A DNA stretch of 64,000 bases from JBBDMX01 sp040878035 (GCA_040878035.1 JBBDMX010000069.1:23833-87832), one strand, 5' to 3'. Positions 34,439 through 42,721 are shown, counted from the stretch's first letter. Translations and numbers: made by a program. The notes: generated from the sequence alone by a model not told the origin.

Positions 34439-35848
34439 CTACACCATGCCACTGGCGCCGCGGATACGGGGCCCCCTGCCGCTGCCGCCGGTGCTCAGGA
34501 AACCCTGGTAGTTGCGCATCAAAAGGTTCGCTTCGATCCGCTGCACGAAATCGAGCATGACACTGACCACGATCAACAGGCCGGTGCCGCCCAGGAAGCT
34601 CGACACGTTGTAGGGGATGCCGAACATACCCGAGACGATGGTGGGCACCACCGCGATCACCGCCAGGAAGCCGGCGCCGACGTAGGTGATGCGTTCCATG
34701 ACGGTTTCCAGGTATTCGGCGGTGCGCGGGCCGGGGCGCAGGCCGGGGATGAAGCTGCCGTGGTCGCGCAACTGCGTCGCCATTTCCTTGGGCTGGAACT
34801 GCACGGTCGTCCAGAAGTAGGCGAAGAAGTAGATCAGGCCGATGTACATCAGCAGGTAGAGGAACGCGGTGGCGTCCATGTTACGGCTGAGGAAGTCGAA
34901 GAACTGCTGGAGCCACGTCCACCAGCCGCCGGCGCGGGCGCTGCGGTCGAGCATGCCGATGATGATCGAGGGGAACATCATGAGCGAGCTGGCGAAGATG
35001 ATGGGCATGACGCCGCCGTGGTTGACGCGCAGGGGCAGGTAGGTTTTCTGCCCGCCGTAGACCCGCCGGCCGCGGGTGTGCTTGGCCTGCTGAATCGGGA
35101 TGCGCCGCTGGCCCTGCGTGATGATGATGGCGCCCGCCACCACCACGATAAAGGAGAGAATCAGGAACACGACGGTCATGGGGCTGTAGGTCGCGGTGCC
35201 CGCGCCGCGCATGTCGAAGTTGGCGATGACTTGAATGACGGCATCGGGCATGCGGGCGATGATGCCGGCGGTGATGATCAGCGAGGCGCCGTTGCCGATG
35301 CCGTACTTGTCGATCTGCTCGCCCAGCCACATGAGGAACACGGCGCCGGCGGTCAGGCCGCTGATCCCCGCGACCCAGAACATGGCCACGCCCGGCCACT
35401 GCTGATACTCCGGGTATACCAGTTGCTGGCCCTGCATGACGCTGAGCCAGAATCCGCCCTGGATCAGCGCCAGGACCACGGTCAGGTAGCGGGTCCACTC
35501 GATGATCTTCTGCTGGCCGGCGGGGCCTTCCTTCTTGAGCGCCTGGAGGCCCGGGAGCACGGTGGCCAGCAACTGGAGGATGATCGAGGCGGAGATGTAA
35601 GGCATGATGCCCAGGCCAAAGACGGTGGACTGGGATAGCGAGCCGCCGGTGAACATGCTCACAAAGGAGAGGATGTTGCCCATGGCGCCGCCGGCGGCGC
35701 GTTCGGCGAAGCTGCGCAGGCTCTCCTGATCCACACCCATCAACGGCACGAAATAGCCGATGCGATAAATGGCGATCATGCCCAAGGTGAACAGGAGCTT
35801 GTTGCGCAGCTCCGTAATCCGCCACATGTTGATGAAAGCCTGGAGCAT
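34439..35848 (-). CDS. secY: Protein translocase subunit SecY
   Basis: Channel subunit of the Sec translocon. 469 aa from MLQAFINMWRITELRNK at 35848, 4 bp after the rplO stop. Ten membrane segments are expected and visible hydrophobic stretches agree (for example LLFTLGMIAIYRIGYFV, VFGLGIMPYISASIILQLLA, VFLILSFIVVVAGAIIIT, FLYLLMYIGLIYFFAYFW, FLAVIAVVPTIVSGMFG). The cytoplasmic loop RRIPIQQAKHTRGRRVYG and the ribosome-facing GSFIPGLRPG are typical. A much longer open frame upstream overlaps rplO and is a shadow. Confidence 0.96.
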   Translation of the reverse strand: MLQAFINMWRITELRNKLLFTLGMIAIYRIGYFVPLMGVDQESLRSFAERAAGGAMGNILSFVSMFTGGSLSQSTVFGLGIMPYISASIILQLLATVLPGLQALKKEGPAGQQKIIEWTRYLTVVLALIQGGFWLSVMQGQQLVYPEYQQWPGVAMFWVAGISGLTAGAVFLMWLGEQIDKYGIGNGASLIITAGIIARMPDAVIQVIANFDMRGAGTATYSPMTVVFLILSFIVVVAGAIIITQGQRRIPIQQAKHTRGRRVYGGQKTYLPLRVNHGGVMPIIFASSLMMFPSIIIGMLDRSARAGGWWTWLQQFFDFLSRNMDATAFLYLLMYIGLIYFFAYFWTTVQFQPKEMATQLRDHGSFIPGLRPGPRTAEYLETVMERITYVGAGFLAVIAVVPTIVSGMFGIPYNVSSFLGGTGLLIVVSVMLDFVQRIEANLLMRNYQGFLSTGGSGRGPRIRGASGMV

Positions 35849-35852
35849 GATT

Positions 35853-36308
35853 TTACTTGGTGCGGGTCGCCGTGCCGCCGGCCTTGGTGATCTTTTCCTC
35901 GGCGGCCTTGGAGAAGGCGTCAGCCGTGACAATGAACTTCTTGGACAGGTCGCCGGCGCCCAGGATCTTGACGGGCAGGCTGGTGTCGCGCAGCAGGCCG
36001 ACCTTGATGAGCATCTGCGGATTGATTTCCGCGCCGTCGTCAAAGCGGGCCGACAGGGCCGCCAGATTGACCACAGCATACTCGGTGCGGAAGTTGAAGT
36101 TGGAGAAGCCGCGCTTGGGGATGCGGCGGAAGAAGGAGATCTGGCCGCCTTCGCGACCGGGCCGGATCGAGCCGCTCCAGCCCGAGCGCGACCCGGCACC
36201 CTTGGTGCCGCGGCCGGCGGTCTTGCCCTGGCCGCTGCTGATGCCGCGACCCACGCGCTTCTTCTGCCGGTACTTGCCGGCCTTTTCCGTAATCTGGTGA
36301 ATCATCAT
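35853..36308 (-). CDS. rplO: Large-subunit ribosomal protein L15
   Basis: 151 aa from MMIHQITEKAGKYRQKK at 36308. Gly-rich N-terminus GRGISSGQGKTAGRGTKGAG, then GGQISFFRRIPKRGFSNFNF and the C-terminal domain. It follows rpsE with a 68-bp gap that leaves no room for L30. Confidence 0.96.
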   Translation of the reverse strand: MMIHQITEKAGKYRQKKRVGRGISSGQGKTAGRGTKGAGSRSGWSGSIRPGREGGQISFFRRIPKRGFSNFNFRTEYAVVNLAALSARFDDGAEINPQMLIKVGLLRDTSLPVKILGAGDLSKKFIVTADAFSKAAEEKITKAGGTATRTK

Positions 36309-36376
36309 GGCTGTGTGTGCTCCCACTGCGTCGGCCCGAAGGCCAAAGGCAGATCAGCGATTGCGTGTTACGATCC

Positions 36377-37159
36377 TTACGTGGCCGCCGGTTGCTTGCC
36401 CGCCTCGCCGCCGGCCTGGGGCGCCTCGGCGACGGGCGCCTGCTGCTCTCCACCCCCGCCACCACCACCTCCGCCGCCGCCACCACCGCGCCGGCCGCCG
36501 CCACCACCACCACCGCCGCCGCGCCGGCCCCCGCCGCCGCCGCGACCGCCCTTCTTGTCACCGACCTTATTCATTGGGCCCTTGACGCGGCTCTCGCTCT
36601 CGGCTCGCTTGGGAGCGTACTTGGCGCCCAGCGCCAGCTTCTCTTCCACCGTCGAGCTTTCGATATCCACACCGCGCATCTGCGCGATCTGCGCCTTGGT
36701 GCGCAGTCGGCCCAGACCTTCGAGGGTCGCCTTGACCAGGTTGATCTGATTGGTCGAGCCAAAGGCCTTGGTCAGGCAGTCGTGCAGGCCCGCCATTTCC
36801 AGCACCGCGCGCACCGTGCCGCCGGCGACGATGCCCGTGCCCGGCGCCGCGGGGATCAGACGCACCGACGAAGCGCCGAATCGACCTTCGACCGGATGCG
36901 GAATCGTCCCTTGGAGAAGGGTGACCGAAACCAACTGTTTGCGGGCGTCCTTCTGGGCCTTTTCGATGGCCGCGGGCACGCCCGGCGCCTTGCCGTAGCC
37001 GATGCCTACCCGGCCGCGACGATCGCCCACGACCACCAGCGCCGAGAAGCTGAACCGCCGACCACCCTTGACCACGGTGGCGGTGCGGAAAATGCCGACG
37101 GTGGTGGACTCTAAGTCCTGTCCGCCCTCAATCGATGCTGCCAGTGCTTCTGCTGCCAT
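36377..37159 (-). CDS. rpsE: Ribosomal protein S5 with long Gly/Arg-rich C-terminal tail
   Basis: 30S protein at the mRNA entry and decoding region. The core (residues 1-165) is normal: TATVVKGGRRFSFSALVVVG, GYGKAPGVPAAIEKA and PAAPGTGIVAGGTVRAVLE. Residues about 200-260 form an extension with RGGGGGRRGGGGGGGGGRRG-type sequence and an Ala/Pro end. E. coli S5 is 167 aa. The tail is encoded by CCGCC/CCACC microsatellite-like DNA at about 36450-36550. Confidence 0.95.
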   Translation of the reverse strand: MAAEALAASIEGGQDLESTTVGIFRTATVVKGGRRFSFSALVVVGDRRGRVGIGYGKAPGVPAAIEKAQKDARKQLVSVTLLQGTIPHPVEGRFGASSVRLIPAAPGTGIVAGGTVRAVLEMAGLHDCLTKAFGSTNQINLVKATLEGLGRLRTKAQIAQMRGVDIESSTVEEKLALGAKYAPKRAESESRVKGPMNKVGDKKGGRGGGGGRRGGGGGGGGGRRGGGGGGGGGGGGGEQQAPVAEAPQAGGEAGKQPAAT

Positions 37160-37204
37160 GATCTTTCCTGTCGTAGAACCTCGTGGGGAGCGTTCGCCTT
37201 GGAG

Positions 37205-37561
37205 TTAGAACTTGAGTCCGCCCTCGCGTGCCGCATCGGCCAGGGCCTTGAGCCGGCCGTGATAGCGAAAGCCGTTACGGTCGAAGGCGACCTGGTCGAT
37301 GCCCGCGGCCTTGGCGCGTTGCGCCAGGGCCTTGCCGACTTCCTTGGCGGCGTGGACGTTGCCGCCGGTGGGCAATTCGATGGCGTCGGACCCGGCGCTG
37401 ACAAGGGTCTTGCCCGCCACGTCGTCCACCACCTGGGCGTAAATGTGGTTGAGGCTGCGGTAAACCGTCAGCCGGGGGCGCTTCGTGGTGCCGAAGATGC
37501 GTTTGCGCAACCCCGCCTTGCGGCGACCGCGGCGAATCTGTTTGAGTACGTTGGCTTTCAT
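37205..37561 (-). CDS. rplR: Large-subunit ribosomal protein L18
   Basis: 118 aa. Binds 5S rRNA with L5. Motifs RKAGLRKRIFGTTKRPRLTV, YRSLNHIYAQVVDD and KAAGIDQVAFDRNGFRYHGR, ending ADAAREGGLKF. Confidence 0.97.
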   Translation of the reverse strand: MKANVLKQIRRGRRKAGLRKRIFGTTKRPRLTVYRSLNHIYAQVVDDVAGKTLVSAGSDAIELPTGGNVHAAKEVGKALAQRAKAAGIDQVAFDRNGFRYHGRLKALADAAREGGLKF

Positions 37562-37577
37562 GATGCGTTCTCATATA

Positions 37578-37613
37578 CCCGAGCTTCGCCCCAAGCGGCT
37601 CAGCGTCGGCGTG
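37578..37613. repeat. CTTCGC..CTCAGCGTCGGCGTG repeat (operon copy 1)
   Basis: Degenerate member of the family that recurs at 41445-41485, 41937-41970 and 43408-43438, all between ribosomal genes. It fills most of the rplF-rplR gap. Confidence 0.65.
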
Positions 37614-37627
37614 ATTCAAGTCACTGA

Positions 37628-38182
37628 TCAGGCGGCGCCGCCGCCAGCGAATGCCTTGCCCTGCTTGCGGATGATCACTTCGTCACTGTACTTGATGCCC
37701 TTGCCGTTGTAAGGCTCGGGCTCGCGCTGCGAGCGAATGACCGCGGCGAGCTGGCCCACGGCCTGGCGATCGGCGCCGCTGACCTTGATCTTGTTCTGCT
37801 GGACCTCGACCTTCACCCCGGCGGGCACGGGCACCACCCGCGGATTGGCGTAACCCACGTTGAGCACCACCTTGTTGCCCTGAAGCTGCACCGACCAGCC
37901 CACGCCGACGATCTCCAGCTCCTTGGTGAAGCCTTTGGTGACGCCTTGGACCATGTTGGCCAGCACGGCCCGGGTCGTGCCGTGCAGCGCCCGGCTCTGC
38001 GCGTCGGCGCTCTTGCGCTCGACCACGACCGCCTTGGCGGCGTCGTCCACGGTGACGGTGACCCTGGGGCTGTGCGTGAAGGTCAGCTTATTCTTGCCGC
38101 TCTCGACCGTCACGGCCCGGCCGCTGATGGCGACCTTGACGTTGGCGGGGATGGCGACGGGTTGTTTACCGATTCGGGACAT
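37628..38182 (-). CDS. rplF: Large-subunit ribosomal protein L6
   Basis: 184 aa from MSRIGKQPVAIPANVKV at 38182. Two related RNA-binding domains; the second ends with the signature YNGKGIKYSDEVIIRKQGK. The upstream in-frame extension is repeat DNA and is excluded. Confidence 0.97.
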   Translation of the reverse strand: MSRIGKQPVAIPANVKVAISGRAVTVESGKNKLTFTHSPRVTVTVDDAAKAVVVERKSADAQSRALHGTTRAVLANMVQGVTKGFTKELEIVGVGWSVQLQGNKVVLNVGYANPRVVPVPAGVKVEVQQNKIKVSGADRQAVGQLAAVIRSQREPEPYNGKGIKYSDEVIIRKQGKAFAGGGAA

Positions 38183-38196
38183 CGTGCAATCCTCAG

Positions 38197-38366
38197 AGTT
38201 AGCCACAGATAAACACAGATGGACACAGATAAGAAAAAGCAGGGAAACAGAAAACGCAGGAAAGGGATCGCCTGTCGGACGCGCTGGTCCCATTTCCTGA
38301 CTTTTCGGCTCTTCTGATTTTTCTACTTTTCTTCATCTGTGTTTATCTGTGTTCATCTGTGGCAAC
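38197..38366. repeat. CCACAGATAAACACAGATGG composite inverted repeat
   Basis: CCACAGATAAACACAGATGGACACAGAT at the left, AGAAAAAGCAGG-type middle, and TCATCTGTGTTTATCTGTG plus TTCATCTGTGG at the right: a 170-bp imperfect inverted repeat between rpsH and rplF, inside the ribosomal operon. Same family as 12118-12267. Confidence 0.85.
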
Positions 38367-38371
38367 TGTTT

Positions 38372-38770
38372 TTACTCGACGGTGCAAAGCAGTTCGCCGC
38401 CGATTTTCTGGGCGCGGGCCTGGCGGTCCGACAGTACGCCGCGCGACGTGCTGACGATGGCGATGCCCATGCCCGCCAGGGGCCGGGGCATCTGGTCGAC
38501 GCGCACGTAGACGCGCCGGCCGGGCTTGCTCTCGCGCTGCATCAGGTGGAACAGCGGCTCGCCGTGCGGGCCGTAGCGCAGCTCCACGCGCAGGATGCCC
38601 TGTCGGCCGTCCTCAATGACCCCAAAGTCATTGATGTAGCCTTCTTCCTTGAGTACCTTGGCGATGCCCTGGCAAATCTTGCTGTTGCGGCAATCGACCC
38701 GTTCGGCTTTGATGCGAACGGCGTTGCGGATTCGCGTGAGCATATCGCTGATTGTGTCGCTCAGTGACAT
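38372..38770 (-). CDS. rpsH: Small-subunit ribosomal protein S8
   Basis: 132 aa. Central-domain 16S rRNA binder. N-terminal SDTISDMLTRIRNAVRIKAE, C-terminal signature RPLAGMGIAIVSTSRGVLSD and ARAQKIGGELLCTVE. Confidence 0.97.
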   Translation of the reverse strand: MSLSDTISDMLTRIRNAVRIKAERVDCRNSKICQGIAKVLKEEGYINDFGVIEDGRQGILRVELRYGPHGEPLFHLMQRESKPGRRVYVRVDQMPRPLAGMGIAIVSTSRGVLSDRQARAQKIGGELLCTVE

Positions 38771-38862
38771 TCGTAGCTCCGTATCAGCCTGCGGCTGATT
38801 CTCTTTCCATCCGAAACCCGGACCGTCGCGCTCCGGCGGGAGCCGGCGGTCCGGCGTGTTGT

Positions 38863-39132
38863 TTACCAGGACGCCTTACGCATCCCCGGGACCTTGCCCT
38901 CCAACGCCAGCTTGCGCAGCATCAGGCGGGAGAGGCGGAACTTGCGGTAGACCGAGCGGCTGCGCCCGGTCATCGCACAAATGTTGCGCAGACGCGTCGG
39001 GCTCGAATCGCGGGGCAGCTTCTGGAGCCCCGCCCAATCGCCCGCCGCTTTCAGCGCCGTACGACGCTCGCGGTACTTGGCGATCGTCGCGGCGATCCGC
39101 TTCATCTTTTCCTTGGTCGATTTCGTCGCCAT
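38863..39132 (-). CDS. rpsN: Small-subunit ribosomal protein S14 (zinc-independent form)
   Basis: 89 aa. RRTALKAAGDWAGLQKLPRD, PTRLRNICAMTGRSRSVYRK and RLSRLMLRKLALEGKVPGMR, ending KASW. Only one cysteine is present where the zinc form has a CxxC pair twice, so this is the longer zinc-independent form. Confidence 0.96.
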   Translation of the reverse strand: MATKSTKEKMKRIAATIAKYRERRTALKAAGDWAGLQKLPRDSSPTRLRNICAMTGRSRSVYRKFRLSRLMLRKLALEGKVPGMRKASW

Positions 39133-39153
39133 GGTGATTCCTGATCCTTGTGA

Positions 39154-39192
39154 CCCCCTCTCCCTTACCAGGGCGAGGGCTGGGTGAGAGTC
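39154..39192. repeat. CCCTCTCCCTTACCAGGGCGAGGG hairpin
   Basis: Between rpsN and rplE; the CCCTCTCCC..GGGTGAGAG form resembles the ends of the repeat inside neuB (23090-23259). Confidence 0.65.
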
Positions 39193-39194
39193 TC

Positions 39195-39956
39195 TTATCC
39201 GGCCTTGCGCTGCGTCGGGGCGTCCTGGGGCTGGGCGAAGGGCAAGCCCAACTCGCGCAGCACGGCGCGGGACTTGGCCTGGTTGCTGTTGCGGAAGACG
39301 AAAGTCACGTTCATGCCGTGCTGGAACTCGACATCCGCCATGTTCACTTCGGGGAAGATGCCCTGCTCGGTGATGCCGAAGGAGTAGTTGCCGCCCTGGT
39401 CAAAGCTCTTGGCCGACAGGCCGCGGAAGTCCTTGATGCGGGGGATCGCCAGGCTGATGAGGCGATCGACAAACTCCCACATGCGTGCCCCGCGCAGGGT
39501 GACCATGGCGCCGATCTCAAAGCCTTCGCGCAGCTTGAAGTTGGCGACCGACTTTTTGGCCTTGCACATCACCGCCTTCTGGCCCGCGATCACCGCCAGG
39601 TCCTTGAGCACCTGCTCCTTGGCTTTGGCGTTGAGCTTGAGGCCTTCGAGCTGCTTGCCCAGGCCGACGGTCAGGAGGACCTTTTCCAACCGCGGCAGCG
39701 CCATACGGTTGGTGATACCAAACTCCTGGCCGATCTTGGGCGCCACTTCCTTCTGGAAGCGGAGGCGCATGCGCGCCGGCGGTGCGGGCTCCACAGGGCC
39801 CGCGGGCTTCTCAGCCTTGGGCTGGCCCTTGCTCTTGGCGTCGGCCTTGCCCTTGGACGGGTCCCGGGGCTTGCCGCCCTTGCCCTCGCCCTGCGGCTGC
39901 TTGGGCTTCTTCTCGCCTTGCTCGGAGTGCTTCTGTTTCTTTTTCTCGTCGCTCAT
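39195..39956 (-). CDS. rplE: Ribosomal protein L5 with Lys-rich N-terminal extension
   Basis: 253 aa. The L5 core starts near residue 62 (MRLRFQKEVAPKIGQEFG) and includes PRLEKVLLTVGLGKQLEG, AVMCKAKKSVANFKLREG, IPRIKDFRGLSAKSFDQGGN and GITEQGIFPEV. Residues 1-60 are a charged, probably disordered segment (KKPKQPQGEGKGGKPRDPSK), not present in the 179-aa E. coli protein. L5 binds 5S rRNA and contacts P-site tRNA. Confidence 0.96.
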   Translation of the reverse strand: MSDEKKKQKHSEQGEKKPKQPQGEGKGGKPRDPSKGKADAKSKGQPKAEKPAGPVEPAPPARMRLRFQKEVAPKIGQEFGITNRMALPRLEKVLLTVGLGKQLEGLKLNAKAKEQVLKDLAVIAGQKAVMCKAKKSVANFKLREGFEIGAMVTLRGARMWEFVDRLISLAIPRIKDFRGLSAKSFDQGGNYSFGITEQGIFPEVNMADVEFQHGMNVTFVFRNSNQAKSRAVLRELGLPFAQPQDAPTQRKAG

Positions 39957-39969
39957 GGCTTTGCTTTCA

Positions 39970-40012
39970 CGGAAATCCGGGGCTTGGAGGACTCGGCCCC
40001 GGCTTGGAAACG
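39970..40012. repeat. AATCCGGGGCTTGGAGGACTCGGCCCCGG hairpin
   Basis: GGGGCT..GGCCCC arms; same family as 9440-9478. Occupies the rplX-rplE gap. Confidence 0.65.
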
Positions 40013-40025
40013 CTTGATAGCGGGG

Positions 40026-40361
40026 TTACTTACGGCCCTTCTTCAGTTCGCTGCCGATCATCTGGCCGCCCTTGACCGCCAGGCGCACCTTGGCGCCGTC
40101 GGGGCGGCGCTCGAAGCGCACGCGGGTGGGCTTGCCGTTGACACTGGGCAGCACGTTGGAAATCGCCATGGGCATCTCCTTCTGGATGATGCCGCCCTGC
40201 TGGTTTTTCGGGCTGGGCTTGACGTGCTTGGTGTGCACGTTCATGCCTTCCACCACGACCTTGCCATCCTTGGGCTTGACGCGCAGGATCCGGCCGCTGC
40301 GGCCGCGGTCGGCGCCGCTGATGACGGTCACGAGGTCGCCTTTTCGTACGTGTTGGGGCAT
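40026..40361 (-). CDS. rplX: Large-subunit ribosomal protein L24
   Basis: 111 aa from MPQHVRKGDLVTVISGAD at 40361. KOW motif in GDLVTVISGADRGRSGRILR, followed by VVVEGMNVHTKHVKPSPKNQ and EMPMAISNVLPS. Assembly initiator of the 50S subunit. Confidence 0.96.
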   Translation of the reverse strand: MPQHVRKGDLVTVISGADRGRSGRILRVKPKDGKVVVEGMNVHTKHVKPSPKNQQGGIIQKEMPMAISNVLPSVNGKPTRVRFERRPDGAKVRLAVKGGQMIGSELKKGRK

Positions 40362-40426
40362 GGTCAACTCTCACTCATATACCGGAACATCGGATTCCGG
40401 AGGCTAGACTGCAAGCGGCTCCAGGG

Positions 40427-40813
40427 TCAGACGACTTCCGTCGCCAGGGAGACGATCTTCATGTAGTTCATTTCACGCAGCTCGCGTGCCACGGCTCCGA
40501 AGATGCGCGTCCCGCGCGGGTTGCCTTCATCGTCGATGAGCACGATGGCGTTCTTGTCGAAGCGCACGTAGCTACCGTCGTCACGGCGAATCGGATAGCT
40601 GGTGCGGACGACCACGCCCTTGACGACGGTGCCGGTCTTGACGTCGCCGTCGGGCAGCGCCTTTTTGATGCTGCAAACGACCTTGTCGCCAATGCCCGCC
40701 TTCTTGCGGGTGAAGCGGCCGCGGCCGGTCGAGCCTCCGAGCACCGCGATGACGTAGGCGATGCGGGCGCCGCTGTTGTCCGCCACGTCCACTCTGGTTT
40801 CTGGTTGAATCAT
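40427..40813 (-). CDS. rplN: Large-subunit ribosomal protein L14
   Basis: 128 aa. Starts MIQPETRVDVADNSGARI, with VVVRTSYPIRRDDGSYVRFD and NAIVLIDDEGNPRGTRIFG, ending EMNYMKIVSLATEVV. Forms an intersubunit bridge. Confidence 0.97.
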   Translation of the reverse strand: MIQPETRVDVADNSGARIAYVIAVLGGSTGRGRFTRKKAGIGDKVVCSIKKALPDGDVKTGTVVKGVVVRTSYPIRRDDGSYVRFDKNAIVLIDDEGNPRGTRIFGAVARELREMNYMKIVSLATEVV

Positions 40814-40851
40814 GACTCATACTCCATGCCCACAAAAGTGGGCATGCCTCA

Positions 40852-41211
40852 TTACGCTTGCGTTTGGGTCTTGACTTCGGCTTCGGAGCCTTCGGGGTTC
40901 TTGATTGCATCGATGGGCGGAAGAGCGGCCTCGACGACCTTCACCAGGCGCCAGGTCTTGGTCTTGGAGAACGGCCGGCAGGGCGCGATCTCCACCCGGT
41001 CGCCAAGCTTGCAGGCGTTGTGCTCGTCGTGCACGTGGTAGCGCGTGTCGCGATGCAGGTACTTGCCGTACTTGGGGTGCCGCTGCGAGTAGCTGACCTT
41101 GACCGTGCGGGTCTTGGTCTGCTTGTCGCTGACGACCTGGCCGATGAGCGTGCCGGTGAGGGTGCGCGGCGAGGTCGAGGCGGGGGCGGGTTGGGTGGTG
41201 GTGGTCGCCAT
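40852..41211 (-). CDS. rpsQ: Small-subunit ribosomal protein S17
   Basis: 119 aa, longer than the 84-aa E. coli protein. A Thr/Pro-rich leader (residues 1-15) precedes the OB fold: GTLIGQVVSDKQTKTRTVKV, HPKYGKYLHRDTRYHVHDE, CKLGDRVEIAPCRPFSKTKT. The C-terminal tail (IDAIKNPEGSEAEVKTQTQA) is extra. Confidence 0.96.
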   Translation of the reverse strand: MATTTTQPAPASTSPRTLTGTLIGQVVSDKQTKTRTVKVSYSQRHPKYGKYLHRDTRYHVHDEHNACKLGDRVEIAPCRPFSKTKTWRLVKVVEAALPPIDAIKNPEGSEAEVKTQTQA

Positions 41212-41214
41212 GGG

Positions 41215-41427
41215 TTATGCCTTGGTGGTCTGGGCCTGCTTGACGAGGCGAGTGCGCCGCTCGGTGAGGATGCGGGCGATGTCCTTCTTGATCTGGCCGA
41301 GCTGGCGCGGGTTTTCCAGCTTCTCGGTCACCGCCTGCGAGCGCAGCTCAAAGAGCTTCTTGCGGAGGTTCTCGACTTCGGCGTCGATCTCCTCGGCGGA
41401 CAGTTTGTGAACTTCGTTAGCTTTCAT
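41215..41427 (-). CDS. rpmC: Large-subunit ribosomal protein L29
   Basis: 70 aa, two-helix protein near the exit tunnel. MKANEVHKLSAEEIDAEVEN, LRKKLFELRSQAVTEKLENP and KKDIARILTERR. 3 bp before rpsQ. Confidence 0.97.
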   Translation of the reverse strand: MKANEVHKLSAEEIDAEVENLRKKLFELRSQAVTEKLENPRQLGQIKKDIARILTERRTRLVKQAQTTKA

Positions 41428-41444
41428 ATTGCGTTCTCATACCA

Positions 41445-41485
41445 GACGCTTCGCACCCCGGAGAGCCTCAGCGTCGGCGTGGTTG
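41445..41485. repeat. GACGCTTCGC..AGCCTCAGCGTCGGCGTGG repeat (operon copy 2)
   Basis: GACGCT and AGCGTC arms can pair. Fills the rpmC-rplP gap. Confidence 0.7.
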
Positions 41486-41494
41486 AGTCATGGG

Positions 41495-41911
41495 TCAAGC
41501 GTGGCGGCGCTCCACAAATCGGCAGCGGTAAGGCATCTTCTGCGACACGCGCGACAGCGCCTGCACCGCCAGGGGCCGGGGCACGCCGGCGACCTCGAAG
41601 AGGATCGTGCCGGGCTTGACCACCGCGGCCCAGTATTCCGGCTCCGCCTTGCCCTTGCCCATGCGGGTTTCCAGGGGCTTCTTGGAGATCGGCTTGTCGG
41701 GGAATACGCGGATGTAGACCTTGCCTTCACGCTGGAGGAAGTGCTGGCAGGCGACGCGGCCGGCTTCGATCTGCCGACCCGTGAGCCAGCCCAGCTCCAG
41801 GCACTGGAGACCGTAGTCGCCAAAGGCGACGTAGTTGCCCCGGACCGCCACGCCGCGCATCTTGCCGCGCTGCTGCTTCCGGAACTTCACTCTCTTGGGC
41901 ATCATGGCCAT
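41495..41911 (-). CDS. rplP: Large-subunit ribosomal protein L16
   Basis: 138 aa. MPKRVKFRKQQRGKMRGVAV, FGDYGLQCLELGWLTGRQIE, RVFPDKPISKKPLETRMGKG and AVVKPGTILFEVAGV. The start at 41911 is kept because AAGGA lies about nine bases upstream; ATGs at 41905 and 41902 are alternatives. Confidence 0.96.
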   Translation of the reverse strand: MAMMPKRVKFRKQQRGKMRGVAVRGNYVAFGDYGLQCLELGWLTGRQIEAGRVACQHFLQREGKVYIRVFPDKPISKKPLETRMGKGKAEPEYWAAVVKPGTILFEVAGVPRPLAVQALSRVSQKMPYRCRFVERRHA

Positions 41912-41936
41912 GATTCAAAATCCTTGTCGCAACCGG

Positions 41937-41970
41937 ACGCTTCGCAAAGCCTCAGCGTCGGCGTGGTTCC
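41937..41970. repeat. GACGCTTCGCAAAGCCTCAGCGTCGGCGTGG repeat (operon copy 3)
   Basis: Fills the rplP-rpsC gap; nearly identical to the copies at 41445 and 43408. Confidence 0.75.
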
Positions 41971-41975
41971 CTGTA

Positions 41976-42680
41976 TCAGCGTCGGCCTCGGGCGCGGGGA
42001 CGGGCGCCGGCGGCCTTGCTCTCGATCTCGGCCTCCGACACTTCCTTGTACATGCCCTTGTAGACCCACACTTTCACGCCGATCACCCCGTAGGTCGTAA
42101 AGCTCTGGGCAAAGCCGTAGTCCACGTTGGCCTGGAGCGTCTGAAGCGGAATGTTGCCCAGGATGAGTTTCTCGGTGCGGCTCATCTCATGACCGCCCAG
42201 CCGGCCCGACAGCATGATCTTGACGCCCTTGGCGCCGGCGGACATGCCGGCATCGGCCTTCATCTTCATCACCCGGCGGAAGCTGGCACGCTTGGCCAAC
42301 TGCTCGGCGATCGACTCGCCGATGAGCTGCGCATCCAGGTCCGGGTTGCTGATCTCGATCGCTGAGATCGAGACATTGCGCCCGGTCAGGTGCTGGAGGT
42401 CGGCGGTGAGGCGCTCGATCTCAGCGCCCTTGGGGCCGATGACCAGTCCCGGCCGGGCCGTGCGGATGATCACCTTGAGCTCTTCGCGGGTTCGCTCGAT
42501 GTGCACATCGGCGACGGCGGCAAAGGGCGGCTGGCGGTTGAGGCGCTGGTCGATGTACGCACGGATTTTCTGATCCTCGACCAGCAGCTCGCCGTAGAGC
42601 GCCTTGGGCGCGTACCAGCGGCTCTTGTGCGCTTCGGTGATGCCGACGCGGAAGCCGAATGGATGTACTTTTTGTCCCAT
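41976..42680 (-). CDS. rpsC: Small-subunit ribosomal protein S3
   Basis: 234 aa. MGQKVHPFGFRVGITEAHKS, KH domain RTARPGLVIGPKGAEIERLT, IEISNPDLDAQLIGESIAEQ, and the C-terminal domain GAKGVKIMLSGRLGGHEMSR with VIGVKVWVYKG. Part of the mRNA entry channel helicase site with S4 and S5. Confidence 0.97.
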   Translation of the reverse strand: MGQKVHPFGFRVGITEAHKSRWYAPKALYGELLVEDQKIRAYIDQRLNRQPPFAAVADVHIERTREELKVIIRTARPGLVIGPKGAEIERLTADLQHLTGRNVSISAIEISNPDLDAQLIGESIAEQLAKRASFRRVMKMKADAGMSAGAKGVKIMLSGRLGGHEMSRTEKLILGNIPLQTLQANVDYGFAQSFTTYGVIGVKVWVYKGMYKEVSEAEIESKAAGARPRARGRR

Positions 42681-42721
42681 GGGTTGCCTCGTGCTGGGCC
42701 GTCGGACGGCCGATTAATCGA

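Noticed and set aside
34439..36199. SecY start at 36199
   Set aside because: The first 117 residues overlap rplO in another frame and are not SecY-like; the natural start at 35848 gives the normal length.
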